Positions 1 through 10,860 are shown, numbered from the stretch's first letter. The stretch is 64,000 nt of DNA from Odontesthes bonariensis (GCF_027942865.1 NC_134527.1:4938976-5002975); one strand, 5' to 3'. Numbers and translations: made by a program. The notes: generated from the sequence alone by a model not told the origin.

Positions 1-241
1 AAAAACTACAGAAAGATGCTGATGTTAAAAGTGTGTTTGCACAACAAATGTTATGGCACTTTCATTCATATGGCAGCACATTTAAAATAAAACTAAATGA
101 TAAAAGCTATACACTACTTTTGGATTCATTTTTGGATTTTGCGTACAAATGCATTTAATTCATGATTTCCCTGATTAATCGCGATTAATCAGGGAAATCA
201 TGTGATTAATTAGATTAAACATTTGAATCGTTGCCCAGCCA
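1..241 (+). mobile_element. hAT element fragment (3' part, BED-finger ORF tail)
   Basis: The window opens inside a hAT deletion derivative that recurs nearly whole at 26882-27501 and 42974-43770. Bases 1-90 encode the last part of the same short frame, ending in AAHLK and a stop. They are followed by the AT-rich tail with 'gattaatc' repeats and a terminal 'ttgcccagcc'. The final bases of the inverted repeat are mutated. The 5' half lies outside the window. Confidence 0.75.
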
Positions 242-310
242 TAATATATATATTCTATCCATTGAAAAGGGATCGTAATACATCAGCTAATCTCTCAAAT
301 ATACATTTTT

Positions 311-727
311 CACTGGAAAAAATCAAAATCTTACCAAGTATATTTGTCTCATTTCTAGTCAAAATATCTCATTACACTTAATATAAGACACAACTGCCTA
401 ACAAGTACTATTTCAGCCAGATATAGGGACTTGTTTGAAGACAATACATCTGGAATATCTTGTTAAATGAAAAAGTCTTGAAAACAAATTGTTTTGAGTC
501 ACATATCAGATGAAACAAGCTTTTTTTGACATTTGAAGAGGTTTTTAAGCTAATTTCAAGATCACTTTTACCTCAAAAGTCCTAAATATCACATCTTATT
601 TCAAGAAATCTTGACAAGCTGATTTTCACTAGTTCCATTGGCAGATTTTTTTGCTTATTTCAATCAAAAATGTCTCGTATTTGTTGTTTTTCTTACTTAT
701 TTTTGGAGGGGCATTTTTTTTCCAGTG
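311..727 (+). mobile_element. CACTG MITE copy 1
   Basis: Full-length non-autonomous element of about 415 bp. It starts CACTGGAAAAAAT and ends with the inverse, ATTTTTTTCCAGTG, and has no coding capacity. It is flanked by a 2-bp duplication TT. CACTR termini with 2-3 bp target duplications are typical of the CMC (CACTA/Mirage/Chapaev) DNA transposons, so it is probably mobilised by such a transposase (inference). 'Plus' here means the orientation in which 'cttaccaagtatatt' follows the first terminus. Confidence 0.9.
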
Positions 728-1417
728 TTGTTTTTGCTTTCTGTATTTGAAAGATGTTCAAAAACAAGATTTCCTTCATTCACTTCACCTACGTTTCTGT
801 GCCGCCGGCAGGTTTTTGTTAGTCACTTAAAAAGCAACAAAGACTGAATGAAAATGAACAGAATAAAAGTATGTTGAAGATGTGTTTTATCCTGCAGAAT
901 GATAATAAGAAGGACATTGACTCACTGTTTCGGACGGTGTGTCCTCTCCCTCACGCCGTGACCCTGTGACTCTGCTTTCCTGTGACTTCCTCCTGCACCC
1001 AGAATGCCAGGAGGAAGCAGTGGGCCGAGGTCTGACGTCTTTCTCCCCTTTTATAAATCCGGCTTTATGAGTTGACTCAGTGTCGTTTGTGCACGAGGCC
1101 TGCCCCCAACCCCACAACAATTCAAAGAGCAGTTTGTTGGCCTGTCCCTTATTGACACAAAGCCGTCCTTTCAGCCCGTGGCTGAGTGTAGGAAGTCATG
1201 TATTGTACCCCCGGTTCTCTCAATTCAGGCCACTTGCACGAAACTTAATTAGCGTGGTGTTTTTAGACGTAACAAAAGGGCAAATGTTGGAAAATGATGA
1301 AGCAGTTGTTTTCCTGAGCTATCTGACATTGAAAAAATCATCTTTCTTCATTTTAGTTTATTGTCAGATGTAGACAATTAAACATTCTTGTAGAGTTTTT
1401 TCACCAAATAGTCGATA
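728..1417. other. No recognised feature (intergenic)
   Basis: Unique-looking sequence between two MITEs, with a slightly GC-richer patch at about 930-1250. Short open frames run on both strands, but I see no conserved protein motif, no convincing splice sites and no repeat signature. Confidence 0.5.
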
Positions 1418-1828
1418 CACTGGAAAAAATCAAAGTCTTACCAAGTATATTTGTCTCATTTCTAGTCAAAATATCTCATTACACTTGATGACACAACTGC
1501 CTAACAAGTGCTATTTCAGCCAGATATAGGGACTTGTTTGAAGACAATACATCTGGAATATCTTGTTAAATGAAAAAATCTTGAAAACAAATTGTTTTGA
1601 GTCATATTTCACATGAAACAAGCTTTTTTTTTCATTTGAAGAGGTTTTTAAGCTAATTTCAAGATCACTTTAATCTCAAAAGTCCCAAATATCTCATTTT
1701 ATTTCAAGAAATCTTGACAAGCCGATTTTCACTAGTTCCATTGGCAGATTTTTTTTGCTTATTTCAAGCAAAAACGTCTTTTATTTGTTGTTTTTTTACT
1801 TATTTTTCGAGGGGCATTTTTTCCAGTT
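1418..1828 (+). mobile_element. CACTG MITE copy 2
   Basis: Same family as copy 1. The 3' terminal base is mutated (CCAGTT), and the flanking duplication is TA on both sides. It also lacks the AATATAAG part of the internal 'cttaatataagacac' segment. Confidence 0.88.
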
Positions 1829-1928
1829 TACGATCAAATCTTTTTCCATAAGATTTCTTTTTTTGGTTGGCCCAAACTGTTCTTCATTTAAATGATGACA
1901 GAACTGAATGTGTTTGGGGACACTGTGA

Positions 1929-2297
1929 CGGCTGGCTTTGGCACCTCGTCTTCAAAGCTTAGTTCAACCGTCAGAAATCTGGGAGTGACCTTTGACCTTT
2001 GACCTGAGGTCGGACAAACACATTAACAATGTCGTCAGGACTAGTTTTTTCCAGCTGCGTCTCCTGGCCAAAGTTAAAATGTTTTTAAGTCGTCATGACC
2101 TTGAGAAAGCCATCCATGCCCTAATAAGTTCAAGGTCAGACTGTTTTAATGCTCTTTATGTGGGCGTCTCCCAGTCTTCTCTTTTTATTTGTTTTTACTT
2201 CTTCTCTTTATTTATTACCTGCTGTAAAGCACTTTGGTACACCGTAAGGATTGTCTGTAAAGGACTGTAGATATAAAGTACATTTATATTTACATTT
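1929..2297 (+). mobile_element. L2-like LINE fragment (end of reverse transcriptase + 3' tail)
   Basis: Codons around 1970-2180 read NLGVTFD..., then HINNVVRTSFFQLRLLAK, then a DLEKAIHALISSR segment. This is the thumb/connection region of an L2/CR1-clade reverse transcriptase, with the usual 'SRLDYCNALY' motif decayed. The frame is broken and most of ORF2 is absent. It runs into a typical 3' tail ('ctgtaaagcactttggtaca') that also appears alone at 10560. It is a dead 5'-truncated copy. Confidence 0.75.
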
Positions 2298-2600
2298 CCA
2301 TAACCTACAGACCTGAAGCATCATTATTTCTCCTCTGATGCCAGGTATCCATCTCCCTGATCAATGTAACTACAATATTCCCGCTCTTTACGCTCCATTT
2401 AGGTCGGCACTAGCTCTCTGAATAGCTTCTGAGATGAAATGTAGAGTGGATGTTTTGTATTACAGCTGCCTGTCTTCCGCAATAACAACAATTATGAGAT
2501 CTCAGAGAATGGAAAACGGTACCAGTGGGACAAGTGTTTGATGTGATGCCAGAGACTTAGAGTAATACAGACAAGCATGGAAAAGCTACATGTTTATAGA
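2298..2600. other. No recognised feature
   Basis: About 300 bp between the LINE tail and a Tc1 terminus. I see no motif in it. Confidence 0.4.
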
Positions 2601-3030
2601 GCACTGTGCAAAAGTCTTGGTCCACCCCTCATTTCTTTATATTCTGCCTCCAGTGAGTCAGAGTTTCTGCTTTCTGAATCTTGATCATTGACTGCCCTTT
2701 TTACTCTTAATCAAACCCAGGCCTTTCAAGGACTTTCAAGCATAAAAAAGGCTCCTAACTCAAGGGATGAACCAGTGTCGTGTCCACACATTATGGACAA
2801 TTTAGCAAAGAAGCCATTTTAGATAGTATCTTTAGGCACTTTGTCACAGAGACGCATCATTTGTTCCCATTTCTTTAGTTTTATCTATGAAAAACAGCAA
2901 AGATAACACAGTCTGACAGACAGAAAACAGGATCTCTGCAGCAACAAGGTGATTCCCAAAGAGCTGTTAGCTGAAAACTAAACTGTGCAGTGTGTCCTTA
3001 AAACATCTGAGGAAACTGGACAAAATAAAT
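2601..3030 (+). mobile_element. Decayed Tc1-like element, short copy
   Basis: It begins with the terminus-like 'actgtgcaaaagtcttgg', which fish Tc1 elements share. It carries the 5' untranslated part and first codons ('ctgcagcaacaaggtgattcc', 'catctgaggaaactggacaa') seen again at 3480-3750. The transposase body is missing. Confidence 0.65.
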
Positions 3031-3264
3031 TGACCTAAACATGAGTAATAAAAAGAAAAGTTCAAGATTAAAACACTGATGTTCAGTTAGTTCAGATTCA
3101 AATGATCCCACAGGACAAAAGGGAGGAAAGTTAATGCTTTTATACTGAAAAAAAGGGTAAATTATGACTAAAAGTCGTTGTTTTGCAACAAAATTAAGGA
3201 AGTGAGTCAAATCTATTAGACGGAACAGATAAAGTAAAGAAATTTAAAGTCATGAAAACAAAAG
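3031..3264. other. No recognised feature
   Basis: AT-rich spacer between two Tc1 remnants. Confidence 0.4.
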
Positions 3265-4340
3265 ATGGAGCAGAAGTCCTGATCCAGATCTCATTTCTTT
3301 CCATTTTCCTTCCAAGCAGCCAGACTTTCCTGTAATATTTTACAGTGGTCTCGATCGATAGCTTTTATTTGGACATTTTCTGCCTTTTTCATCCATTTTC
3401 AGTTCAGATTAATGTGTTTTTTCTTTGTTAAGCCCCTTAACTCTGACCTGTGAACCATTCAGGCAGGAAAAAGGCTCCTAACTCAAGGGATAAACCAGTG
3501 TTGTGTCCAACTTAGCAAATAAGCCATTTTAAACTGGATCTTTAGGCACTTTGTCACAGAGACACATCATTTGTTCCCATTTCTTTAGTTGCATGTGTGA
3601 AAAACAGCAAAGATAACACAGTTTGACAGACAGAAAACAGGATTTCTGCAGCAACAAGGTGATTCCCAAAGAGCTGTTAGCTGAAAACTTGGCATATCTC
3701 AGCATGGTGTGCAGTGTGTCCTTAAAACATCTGAGGAAACTGGACAAGTGGAGGACAAAAGAAGAAGTGTCAGGCCTAAAGAACTATCTACAGCAGATGA
3801 ACAGGAGGAAATCTGACCCAAAGCCACCAAATAAAACTGAAAAAACACAAAAGAAAACAGAAAAACACACAAAATAAAACAAAAGAAACACAAAATGAAA
3901 CAGAAAAACAAGAAAAAAAAACAGAAAAACACAAAAGAAAACAAAAAACAAGAAATAAAACACAAAATAAAACAGAAACACACAAAATAAAACAAAAAAA
4001 AACCCACAAAAAACACAAGAAGTGTCAGGCCTAAAGAACTATCTACAGCAGATGAACAGGATCTGAAAGTGATGTCCTTAAGAAAGAGGAAAACATCCAG
4101 CAAAGACCTGACACAGGAGACTGAGAGATGCATCTGGACCTTCAGCTGATCCATCTGCTGTTGGCCCAAGCCTCATCAGAAATGGGCTCCATGGAAGGGT
4201 GGCTGTCAGGAAGCCGTTCTTAAGGAAGGGAAACAGGGAGAAAAGGCTGAGCTGTGCCAAAGGACAAAAGAAGTGGGCTGAAAATCAGGTCTGATGGAGG
4301 GATGAATCCTCCCCAGAGGAGTTTTACCAGACTTGGCAGC
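3265..4340 (+). mobile_element. Decayed Tc1-like transposon with an internal A-rich insert
   Basis: The remnant encodes broken pieces of the N-terminal half of a Tc1 (DD34E) transposase. Beyond 4060 the reading passes through 'tgatgtccttaagaaagagg' and 'gggctccatggaagggtggc', the DNA for the LRKRK and NGLHGRVAV stretches of Tc1 proteins. Frameshifts and the insert at 3806-4017 break the frame. The catalytic DDE region is not present before the copy stops near 4340. The copy at 41895-42893 is a sister in the opposite orientation. Confidence 0.75.
3763..4060. repeat. 43-bp direct repeat flanking a low-complexity A/C block
   Basis: Bases 3763-3805 recur exactly at 4018-4060. Between them lies about 210 bp built of aaaacac/aaaacag words on the plus strand. 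The minus strand has long Phe/Cys/Val-rich open frames here that are only the shadow of this repeat and are not genes. It looks like a tandem duplication of transposon sequence with simple-repeat expansion in between. Confidence 0.8.
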
Positions 4341-4680
4341 CTTTTTTAGATCACCTTGCTAAGTACAATGATCATTAATAACACCCATAATAGGCTACTC
4401 ACCTCTTCTTTGAGAATTTGTCCACGTACATAGAGTACTAGGGATGCAATACGTTTGTCATTGCTTGAAGTGTACGCCCTGTTCAGTTTGTGCTGTTGTT
4501 TTGCTAATTTTATTCTTATTTTTTAAATTATTTTTCTTTAAATTTATTTCTTTATTTTTTATATAGGCATACTTATTTTTTGTTTCTATTATTATTAATT
4601 TTTTTCTATTATCCTTACTTCTTTTGTATGTCCTACACGACTTGAAAAAGACCTAATAAAGATACTGTGCAAAAAAAAAA
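4341..4680 (+). repeat. Retroelement 3' tail with poly(A)
   Basis: T-rich sequence ending 'cctaataaagatactgtgc' followed by ten A residues at 4671-4680. This looks like the end of a retrotransposed copy. The source family was not recognised. Confidence 0.45.
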
Positions 4681-5279
4681 GGTTTGTTGTTAAACACAGA
4701 ACTTCCTTCAAAGGCCAAAGCCTTGCAGTTCATAAAGCTGCCGCTAGGTGTCACTCTTGCTTTGCTTTCATGTCTGAATCCATCAGCAGCTCATCTGCCT
4801 GAGAGCAAAAGTCTCCAAGTTCAGCAACTATGAAGCTGCTGCACTCAGTTTAAATTCTGTACTTTATAGATATTCATCAGAAACAGAGAATTGTGTTGAT
4901 CTTTCTTACAGGATTAATTCAATAAAGTTCTGTGGACGTGTGAGAGAAGAAAAAGACTGGATACAGGTGCATTAATTGAGTTAAATTAATGTGAATACAA
5001 TCAAATCCCGATCCTGGTTGTGTTTTTTAATAGAATATCCATAAAGGTCAGCATCTTCTTTCATAAGCCATACGTCAGACTGGGAACACCCCCCTTGTTT
5101 GCCTCTGGCTCTCCTCCCTGTCCTCGTCCCCCTCTCTCTTTCACCACTGGGAATTTCAGAACTCCTCAGCAGAAGTCTGAGTCACATCAGGACTCTGCGG
5201 GCCTGGCAGATGAGGACTCAGCTCTGGAAGCAGCTGGATATTTAGGCCTACAGAGAGGAGAACCAAGGGCATCTGCGTG
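4681..5279 (+). promoter_or_regulatory. Upstream region of the ANGPTL8-like gene
   Basis: Non-repetitive sequence that becomes pyrimidine-rich (5090-5150) and then purine-rich up to the start codon. It should hold the 5' UTR and promoter. There is no clear TATA box. A 'gatatttaggcc' element at about 5238 is the nearest AT-rich word. The start site cannot be placed from sequence alone. Confidence 0.35.
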
Positions 5280-5585
5280 ATGAGGTCCTGGGACATGAGC
5301 CTGAGCCGAGCGCTGCAGCTGTCAGCCTTGCTGCTGGGACTCTGTCAGGCCCACAAAGCTCCTCGAACGGGCGATGGCTTCACATCGCAGAAGCCAGGTA
5401 AGGTCCCGGAATCCCATCTGAAGATGCTCGCTCTGGGCCTGGCCCGCCTGCTGCAGGGGGTGGAGGAAAACGTCCTGCAGCTGGAGCAGCAGGGCGAGCT
5501 GGTGGCAGCAGAGCTGGATGGAGCCACAAAGAACCTGGAGAGGCTTCGCAAGCAGAGTGTGCAGACCGGGCGGACTCACAGACAG
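5280..5585 (+). CDS. angptl8: ANGPTL8-like exon 1
   Basis: 102 codons from the first ATG, ending CAC AGA CAG before donor gtgagc (phase 0). It holds the signal peptide and the first coiled-coil stretch. There is no cysteine after the signal peptide, which fits ANGPTL8-type N-terminal domains. Confidence 0.75.
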
Positions 5586-8306
5586 GTGAGCAGGAGTCTG
5601 TAGGGTTACCGCTGCCATTTACATGCTTTATGGATCAATTACCTGTTTATTGTGAGAATGCTTTGAGGCCAGTTTTCGGCACCTAACTACTCCTGCATAC
5701 ATTCGGCTATTTCTACAATTTTCGTATCAAAACGTTCAGCTCTTTCAGCAGATTCCTGCTATGATTTTTAGTGTTTTTAACTTTTACACTTTTTAAGATA
5801 TTCAACTTTTATTCAAATTTTTCCCGTCATTCAAATGAATGGAAACTGCTTTCAGCTCTTCCAAATCATCTTCCTCTTTCCAACCTAACTACTTCTGCAT
5901 GCGTTCAGCTAGAAACACCATTCAAACTTTAAATGGGCCACAAAACATTCAGCTATTACTAATTGTTTCAGCTTTTTCAAAACTTCAGCCAATTTTGAAA
6001 TATGACAGTTTCAAAAACATGAACATTTTGCTCCTTCTTGATTCTTATGAATGAGCACACAGTTGAGTGTGTGCTGATAAGTTTAAAAATTTTCTGTTAT
6101 TTTCAAACAAATTCATAACAAATTCATAACTTTCATACAGTTTAACTTAGAGAAACAAATTATACCTTAAAATGTAGGTAAATTCCTCCTCTTTCAGTAA
6201 ATGTAACTACTAAAGAGCTCACATTTACAGAATTTCAGCTATGAGCCTTGAACCAAGATCAACATCTCAAATTCTCTGACTAACTCCAACGTTAAGTTTG
6301 GTAGTACACAAAAATCCCAAAATCCCTTCAACCAATACCGTAGCAACCGTTTTTACTGCTAAAATTGAACTATTTTCAGCTTTTTTAGCATGGTCAGCTA
6401 TCCCCATTCAGCCCATAAGCGTTCTCACTGCTGTTTCGCAGGAACAGATCTTTCTAGTTTAGGTTAAAATGACATGGGAGCTGGTTGGAAGATACTCGGG
6501 TGAACTCATTTTGGTGTTATCTCACATCTACCATGACCAGCGAGGCAGCATTTTCTTTTTATCCATTGAAATGTATATTTCCCCCTCTTAACTCATGTAA
6601 TTTTTACTCACATTTACTTCTAACACCTGTGTGGATGCGTTGGCCTCTGATTGGTTCAGTGTAATGATCTGTTCTGCAGGTGAGGAAGGACCTGCAGATG
6701 CAGAGCGCCCGACGGGACCGGCTGTGGAGGGCTGTCAGAGATCTGCAGAAGGAGCTGGAAGACCTGGAGACTGAACAGGGAGCCGTGCAGCACCAGATGA
6801 ACCGCATCATCCAGAGCGTGAAGAGCCTGACCGAGTCGAGGGCAGGGAGTCGGACTCAGCCTGACACCAGCTCCATGAAGGTGAGCAAGAAGAAAGAACT
6901 TCAGCAACACCGATATATACAGACATTACGACCCTGAATCATGAGCCAAATCCAACAAAAGATCTTCTCTGTAACCCATACATGTGCCACTTCACTTCAC
7001 TGTTCAAGGTTCTCGTGGACAAACAGGCCAGACAGCTTGCCAGCCTCAGCACCGAGGTTTCAGCGCGGGAGAGAATCATCAACCGACGCCTGCGGCTGAT
7101 CGAGCAGCTGGAGAAACGGCTATCTTCAGGTGTCACGCTCACACATTACTCTGAAAGCATTACTCCTTTCCAACATAACATTTTACAGTTTGTGCACTTG
7201 TTTGCCTGAGTTGCACTTAAAGGGATAGTTCGCCTCTTTTGACATGAAGCTGTATGACATCCCATATCAGCAACATCATTTATGAACATCTTCTTACCCC
7301 CTGCTGCGTCCTGTGAGCCGAGTTCCAGCCTCGTTTTGGTGTTGATGAAAGTAGTTCCGGCTAGTTGGCTGGGGCTTAAAAAATAAAGCGTTTTGCTTCT
7401 CAAAACAATATGCGTTCAAAAGAGTAATACATTTGCATCACAAAATCGTTCTCCAGGAAAAAGTCAGACCTCACAATCGCTTGGCCCTATTTTCTCTCCC
7501 TTCGTATCACTGCCTGCTGCCGCCTGCTGACAGCCGCGCCTGTTACAGAGTTTGCTGCTCGGTCTGCACAGCAGGCAGTGATATGAATTTAATTTATTAT
7601 TTAATCATTTTTTATAATTGAATAAATAATATTAAATTATTATTTAATAATACGAATATTATTATTAAAATAAGAATACATTTTAATATATTAAAATAAT
7701 ATAATATTTGATCAAATATTATAAAAATATTATATTTTTTATAATATGGCTTTTTTATAATCGCTAGCCGGACTAGCCGGAGATAAAATAGCGCCAAGCG
7801 ATTGTGAGGTCTGACTTTTTCCTGGAGAACGATTTTGTGATGCAAATGTATTACTCTTTTGAACGCATGTTGTTTTGAGAAGCAAGGCGCTTTATCTTTT
7901 AAACCCCAGCAAACTAGCCGGTCTACCTTCGTCAACGCCAAAACGAGGCTGGAACTCTGCTCACAGGACGCAGCAGGGGGTAAGAAGATGTTCATAAATG
8001 ATGTTGCTGATATGGGATGTCATACAGCTTCATGTCAAAAGAGGCGAACTATCCCTTTAAATACCAGCAGCTATAAGCTGCATTTTAGCTGTTTTCTGAA
8101 TAAATACCAACATGCTTGTGTCAGTTTAAACTTGCTAACATGACTCTTAGCTTTTAGCTTTGTAGCTTTAGCCTTTTTTCAGTACAAGTCTCCATTTTGG
8201 CTTTGAATCCTAAAAGCTCCGAGGCTTATTTCTAACCTGTCTTCAAATGTTTGTTTCAGGTGCCCGAGGGCCTCCCAGCAGGGCTGAGGTCAGATCTCCA
8301 CCCTGA
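5280..8306 (+). CDS. angptl8: ANGPTL8-like secreted coiled-coil protein (no fibrinogen domain)
   Basis: Four exons join in phase: 5280-5585, 6680-6880, 7009-7129 and 8260-8306, giving about 224 codons. Residues 1-26 form a signal peptide ending near LLLGLCQA. A second ATG at 5295 gives a tighter signal (MSLSRALQL...) and may be the real start. The rest is helical and Glu/Leu/Gln-rich. LALGLARLLQG near residue 55 resembles the lipase-inhibiting motif region of ANGPTL3/8. A later segment starting VLVDKQARQLASLS resembles the ANGPTL8 C-terminal helix (DKQ...). Stop TGA is at 8304. No fibrinogen-like exon follows: the next 6 kb is transposon debris. Four exons and about 200 residues fit mammalian ANGPTL8, a partner of ANGPTL3 in inhibiting lipoprotein lipase. 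Family assignment is from memory of these proteins. A truncated ANGPTL3/4/6 relative is the alternative. Confidence 0.68.
5672..6424 (+). repeat. Interspersed repeat rich in 'ttcagc' words, copy A
   Basis: About 750 bp inside intron 1 of the ANGPTL8-like gene. It starts 'gttttcggcacctaacta' and ends 'cccataagcgttc'. A second copy in the same orientation at 21673-22391 lies in a pip5k1b intron and is nearly colinear. I see no terminal inverted repeats and no coding capacity. The open frame at 5839-6054 is shared by both copies and is not a gene. Confidence 0.8.
6680..6880 (+). CDS. angptl8: ANGPTL8-like exon 2
   Basis: 67 codons after acceptor ...ttctgcag, phase 0 to 0, donor gtgagc. It is a strongly charged coiled coil (LQKELEDLETEQGAVQHQM), ending with a Ser/Thr-rich linker TQPDTSSMK. 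Confidence 0.75.
7009..7129 (+). CDS. angptl8: ANGPTL8-like exon 3
   Basis: 40 codons plus one base after acceptor ttcaag, ending TCA G before gtgtca. It encodes the DKQ...RLIEQLEKRL helix, the part most like the ANGPTL8 C-terminus. Confidence 0.75.
7221..8056. mobile_element. TTAA-target palindromic element, copy 1 (intron 3)
   Basis: A fold-back element flanked by TTAA on both sides (7217-7220 and 8057-8060). It starts AGGGATAGTTCGCCTC and ends with the inverse. The left arm continues about 300 bp and is mirrored by the right arm from about 7765. An AT-rich core lies between (7580-7750). TTAA targets point to the piggyBac or Kolobok superfamilies. The AGGG terminus fits Kolobok better (inference). 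No transposase is present. Confidence 0.88.
8260..8306 (+). CDS. angptl8: ANGPTL8-like exon 4 (terminal coding)
   Basis: After acceptor tgtttcag the split codon completes as Gly. The frame then reads ARGPPSRAEVRSPP and stops at TGA 8304-8306. The 3' UTR continues to about 8520, with an ATTAAA polyadenylation signal at 8501-8506. Confidence 0.65.
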
Positions 8307-8500
8307 CTGCGTCTCTGGAGCACAGCTGCATCAACACAGCGACTGTGACCGCTCACCAGCTGAAGTTAGAATGACTCTCTGAAGTTTACCAAGTTAAAGT
8401 ATGTGTCGAAATCACAGACATTCATTACAGAGTCTCTCTGACGATACTTACTTTTCAGTTTGGGATTCTACGTTTGAAAAACTGATAATATTAAATGTGA

Positions 8501-8506
8501 ATTAAA
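8501..8506 (+). terminator. Likely poly(A) signal of the ANGPTL8-like gene
   Basis: ATTAAA about 195 bp after the stop codon. It is the first such hexamer in this unique sequence, before the repeat array starts. Confidence 0.5.
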
Positions 8507-8711
8507 GAGAATACATGAAAAACTGTCATGAAGTCCTTTTATGAAGTGGTCCAGGCTTTATTTATTGGTTTAACACATTCCAAAATGTGTCTCCATCCTG
8601 AGCAGTAATACAGCGATGCAGGACTATTAGTTTCCATAATGGATTATATTTTGTATAATAGGGTGCACATTTTTCTGAGGAAAGAGTTCTTTAATTTTCA
8701 GGATATACAAA

Positions 8712-9590
8712 CCCTAAAAAATTGGGAAGCTGTGAAAAAATGTGAACAAAAAACGGAATAACAAATGTTACAAACCAACAACTTATGAACCACAGATAAA
8801 CTGTTGAAAGTGAGATATTTACTATTAGCTCGTTAGCATGTTAGCATCTATTAGCATGTTGGATTTGATGGAAGCGACTTATCATCTCAAAAAAGTTGGG
8901 ACACTGTGAAAAAATGTAAACAAAAACGGAGTAACAAATGTCACGAACCAACAACTTATGAACCACAGATAAACTGTTGAAAGTAAAACATCTACTATTA
9001 GCTCGTTAGCATGTTAGCATCGATTAGCATGTTTGATTTGATGGCAGCAACATATCTCAAAAAAGTTGGGACACTGTGAAAAAATGTCAACAAAAAACGG
9101 AATAACAAATGTCACACACCAACAACTTATGAACCACAGATAAACTGTTGAAAGTGAGATATTTACTATTAGCTTGTTAGCATGTTAGCATCGATTAGCA
9201 TGTTTGATCTGATGGCAGCGACATATCTCAAAAAGGTTGGGACACTGTGAAAAAATGTCAAGAAAAACGGAGTAACAAATGTCACGAACCAACAACTTAT
9301 GAACCACAGATAAACTGTTGAAAGTAAAACATATACTATTAGCTCGTTAGCATGTTAGCATCGATTAGCATGTTTGATCTGATGGCAGCGACATATCTCA
9401 AAAAAGTTGGGACACTGTGAAAAAATGTCAACAAAAACGGAATAACAAATGTCACACACCAACAACTTATGAACCACAGATAAACTGTTGAAAGTGAGAT
9501 ATTTACTATTAGCTCGTTAGCATGTTAGCATCTATTAGCATGTTGGATTTGATGGCAGTGACATATCTAAAAAAAGTTGGGACACTGGGT
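8712..9590. repeat. Five-unit tandem array, period about 170 bp
   Basis: 'agttgggacactgtgaaaaa' or close variants recur at about 8722, 8896, 9066, 9237, 9407 and 9577. Each unit also holds 'aacttatgaaccacagataa' and 'ctcgttagcatgttagcat'. The unit resembles the terminal region of the common fish Tc1/mariner element that starts 'tacaaccccaattccaaaa'. The array is thus an expanded end of the element remnant that follows. Confidence 0.85.
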
Positions 9591-10860
9591 CATAATAGTG
9601 AGGACAAGAAAAGACGGGAAAAGTAATTAGTAGAAAGATTGCTTGCAAACAATTAGGTTAATTGACAACAGGTCAGTAACAAGTAAAAAAAGAGTACCTT
9701 AAAGGAAGAGTCTCTCAGAAATAAAGATGGGAAGATTTTTCATGGAACAACGTCAATGTAAAATTGTTAAATGTTTGATTAATCCATCATCTACAGAACA
9801 TAATATAATGTAAAGATTGGGAGAGCCTCGAGACTTCTCTGTGCCTGGGATCTTAAGGCACCTCTGCACTAAAAACAAACATGATTTTGTCATGTAAATC
9901 GCTGCATGGGCTCAGAAATCATCGTCTGTGAACACAGTTCATCATTCCATCAACAAATGCAGGTTAAAGCTCATCATGCAAAGAAAAAGCCAACAGTTAT
10001 CTGAACAGGTGACAACCTGGAAACTTGTTTTGTGGCCAAATGAACACGGACGCTGCTTAATCTGGACTAAAGAGGGGAGGAACCATCCGGTTTGTCATCA
10101 ATGCTCAGTTTAAAAGTCAGCATCTCTGATGGCATCCGGGTGGTTTAGAGCCCATGAAACCGGCAGCTTCCACATCTGGAAAGGCAACGTCAATACATGA
10201 GGAGTATGTGCGGGTTTTAGAGCAACATATGCTCCCAGGCCAGATGTCTTTTTCAGGGAAGGCATTGCATATTTCAGCAAAACATTGCTAAACCACATAC
10301 TTCATCTACTCCAACAGCACGGTTTTGTAGCAGAAGACTCTGACTCGTAGTCCAGACCAACTGAGGACATTCGGTGTATTATGAAACATCATTTATCACA
10401 AAATACCTAGTTATTTATAAACCTAGTTGCCTAGTTACCTAAATTCCTAATACCCAGTAGTATGATGACACTTTTATCTTATTCGATTTTGTTGTATTTT
10501 ATTGCTTTCACTGTTCTTTTATTGTTTTTATTTGTTTTTACTTAATCTTCTCTTTTTCTATTACCTGCTGTAAAGCACTTTGGTACACCGTAATCATTGT
10601 TTGTAAAGGGCTGTATAAATAAAATACATTTACATTTACATAAGAGTGGGATAACAGTTCCCAGTTGTTTACGGACTGTTGCTAAAAGAAGAGGAGGTGC
10701 TGCACATGAGATGTGTTGCTGCCATCAGGATGAGCAAATACTTCTGTTTTCCACTGTGATTGAAATATTGGTTTATTAGATTTCCAAATCTTGTGTTTTT
10801 GTGAGCATTTTGCAACAACATCCCAACGTTTTTTTGAATTAGGAGTATTTTTCTGATGCA
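9591..10860 (+). pseudogene. Decayed Tc1/mariner-type transposase
   Basis: Scattered pieces of an IS630/Tc1/mariner transposase remain in order. 'catctacagaacataatat' belongs to the helix-turn-helix region. A frame then reads NTVHHSINKCRLKL, with WKLVLWPNEHGR near the first catalytic Asp block (the Asp itself is lost: WPNE for WSDE). Next comes the DNA for the 'ALRALEQHMLP' part (about 10210), then 'attatgaaacatc' (ENIWRIMK-like). The far end near 10790-10840 is 'gcaacaacatcccaacgttt'. There are many stops and frameshifts, so it is inactive. Confidence 0.75.
10480..10645 (+). repeat. LINE 3' tail inserted in the Tc1/mariner remnant
   Basis: Carries the same 'ctgtaaagcactttggtaca' tail as the L2-like fragment at 1929-2297, here without coding sequence. 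It interrupts the decayed transposase. Confidence 0.6.

Noticed and set aside
3699..4169. Minus-strand frames very rich in Phe, Cys and Val, which look like a membrane protein.
   Set aside because: They are the complement of an A/C-rich simple repeat inside a Tc1 remnant.
8712..9590. A CRISPR-like or satellite array of regular repeats.
   Set aside because: Units are 170 bp with no spacer structure, and the context is eukaryotic. It is a transposon-derived tandem array.
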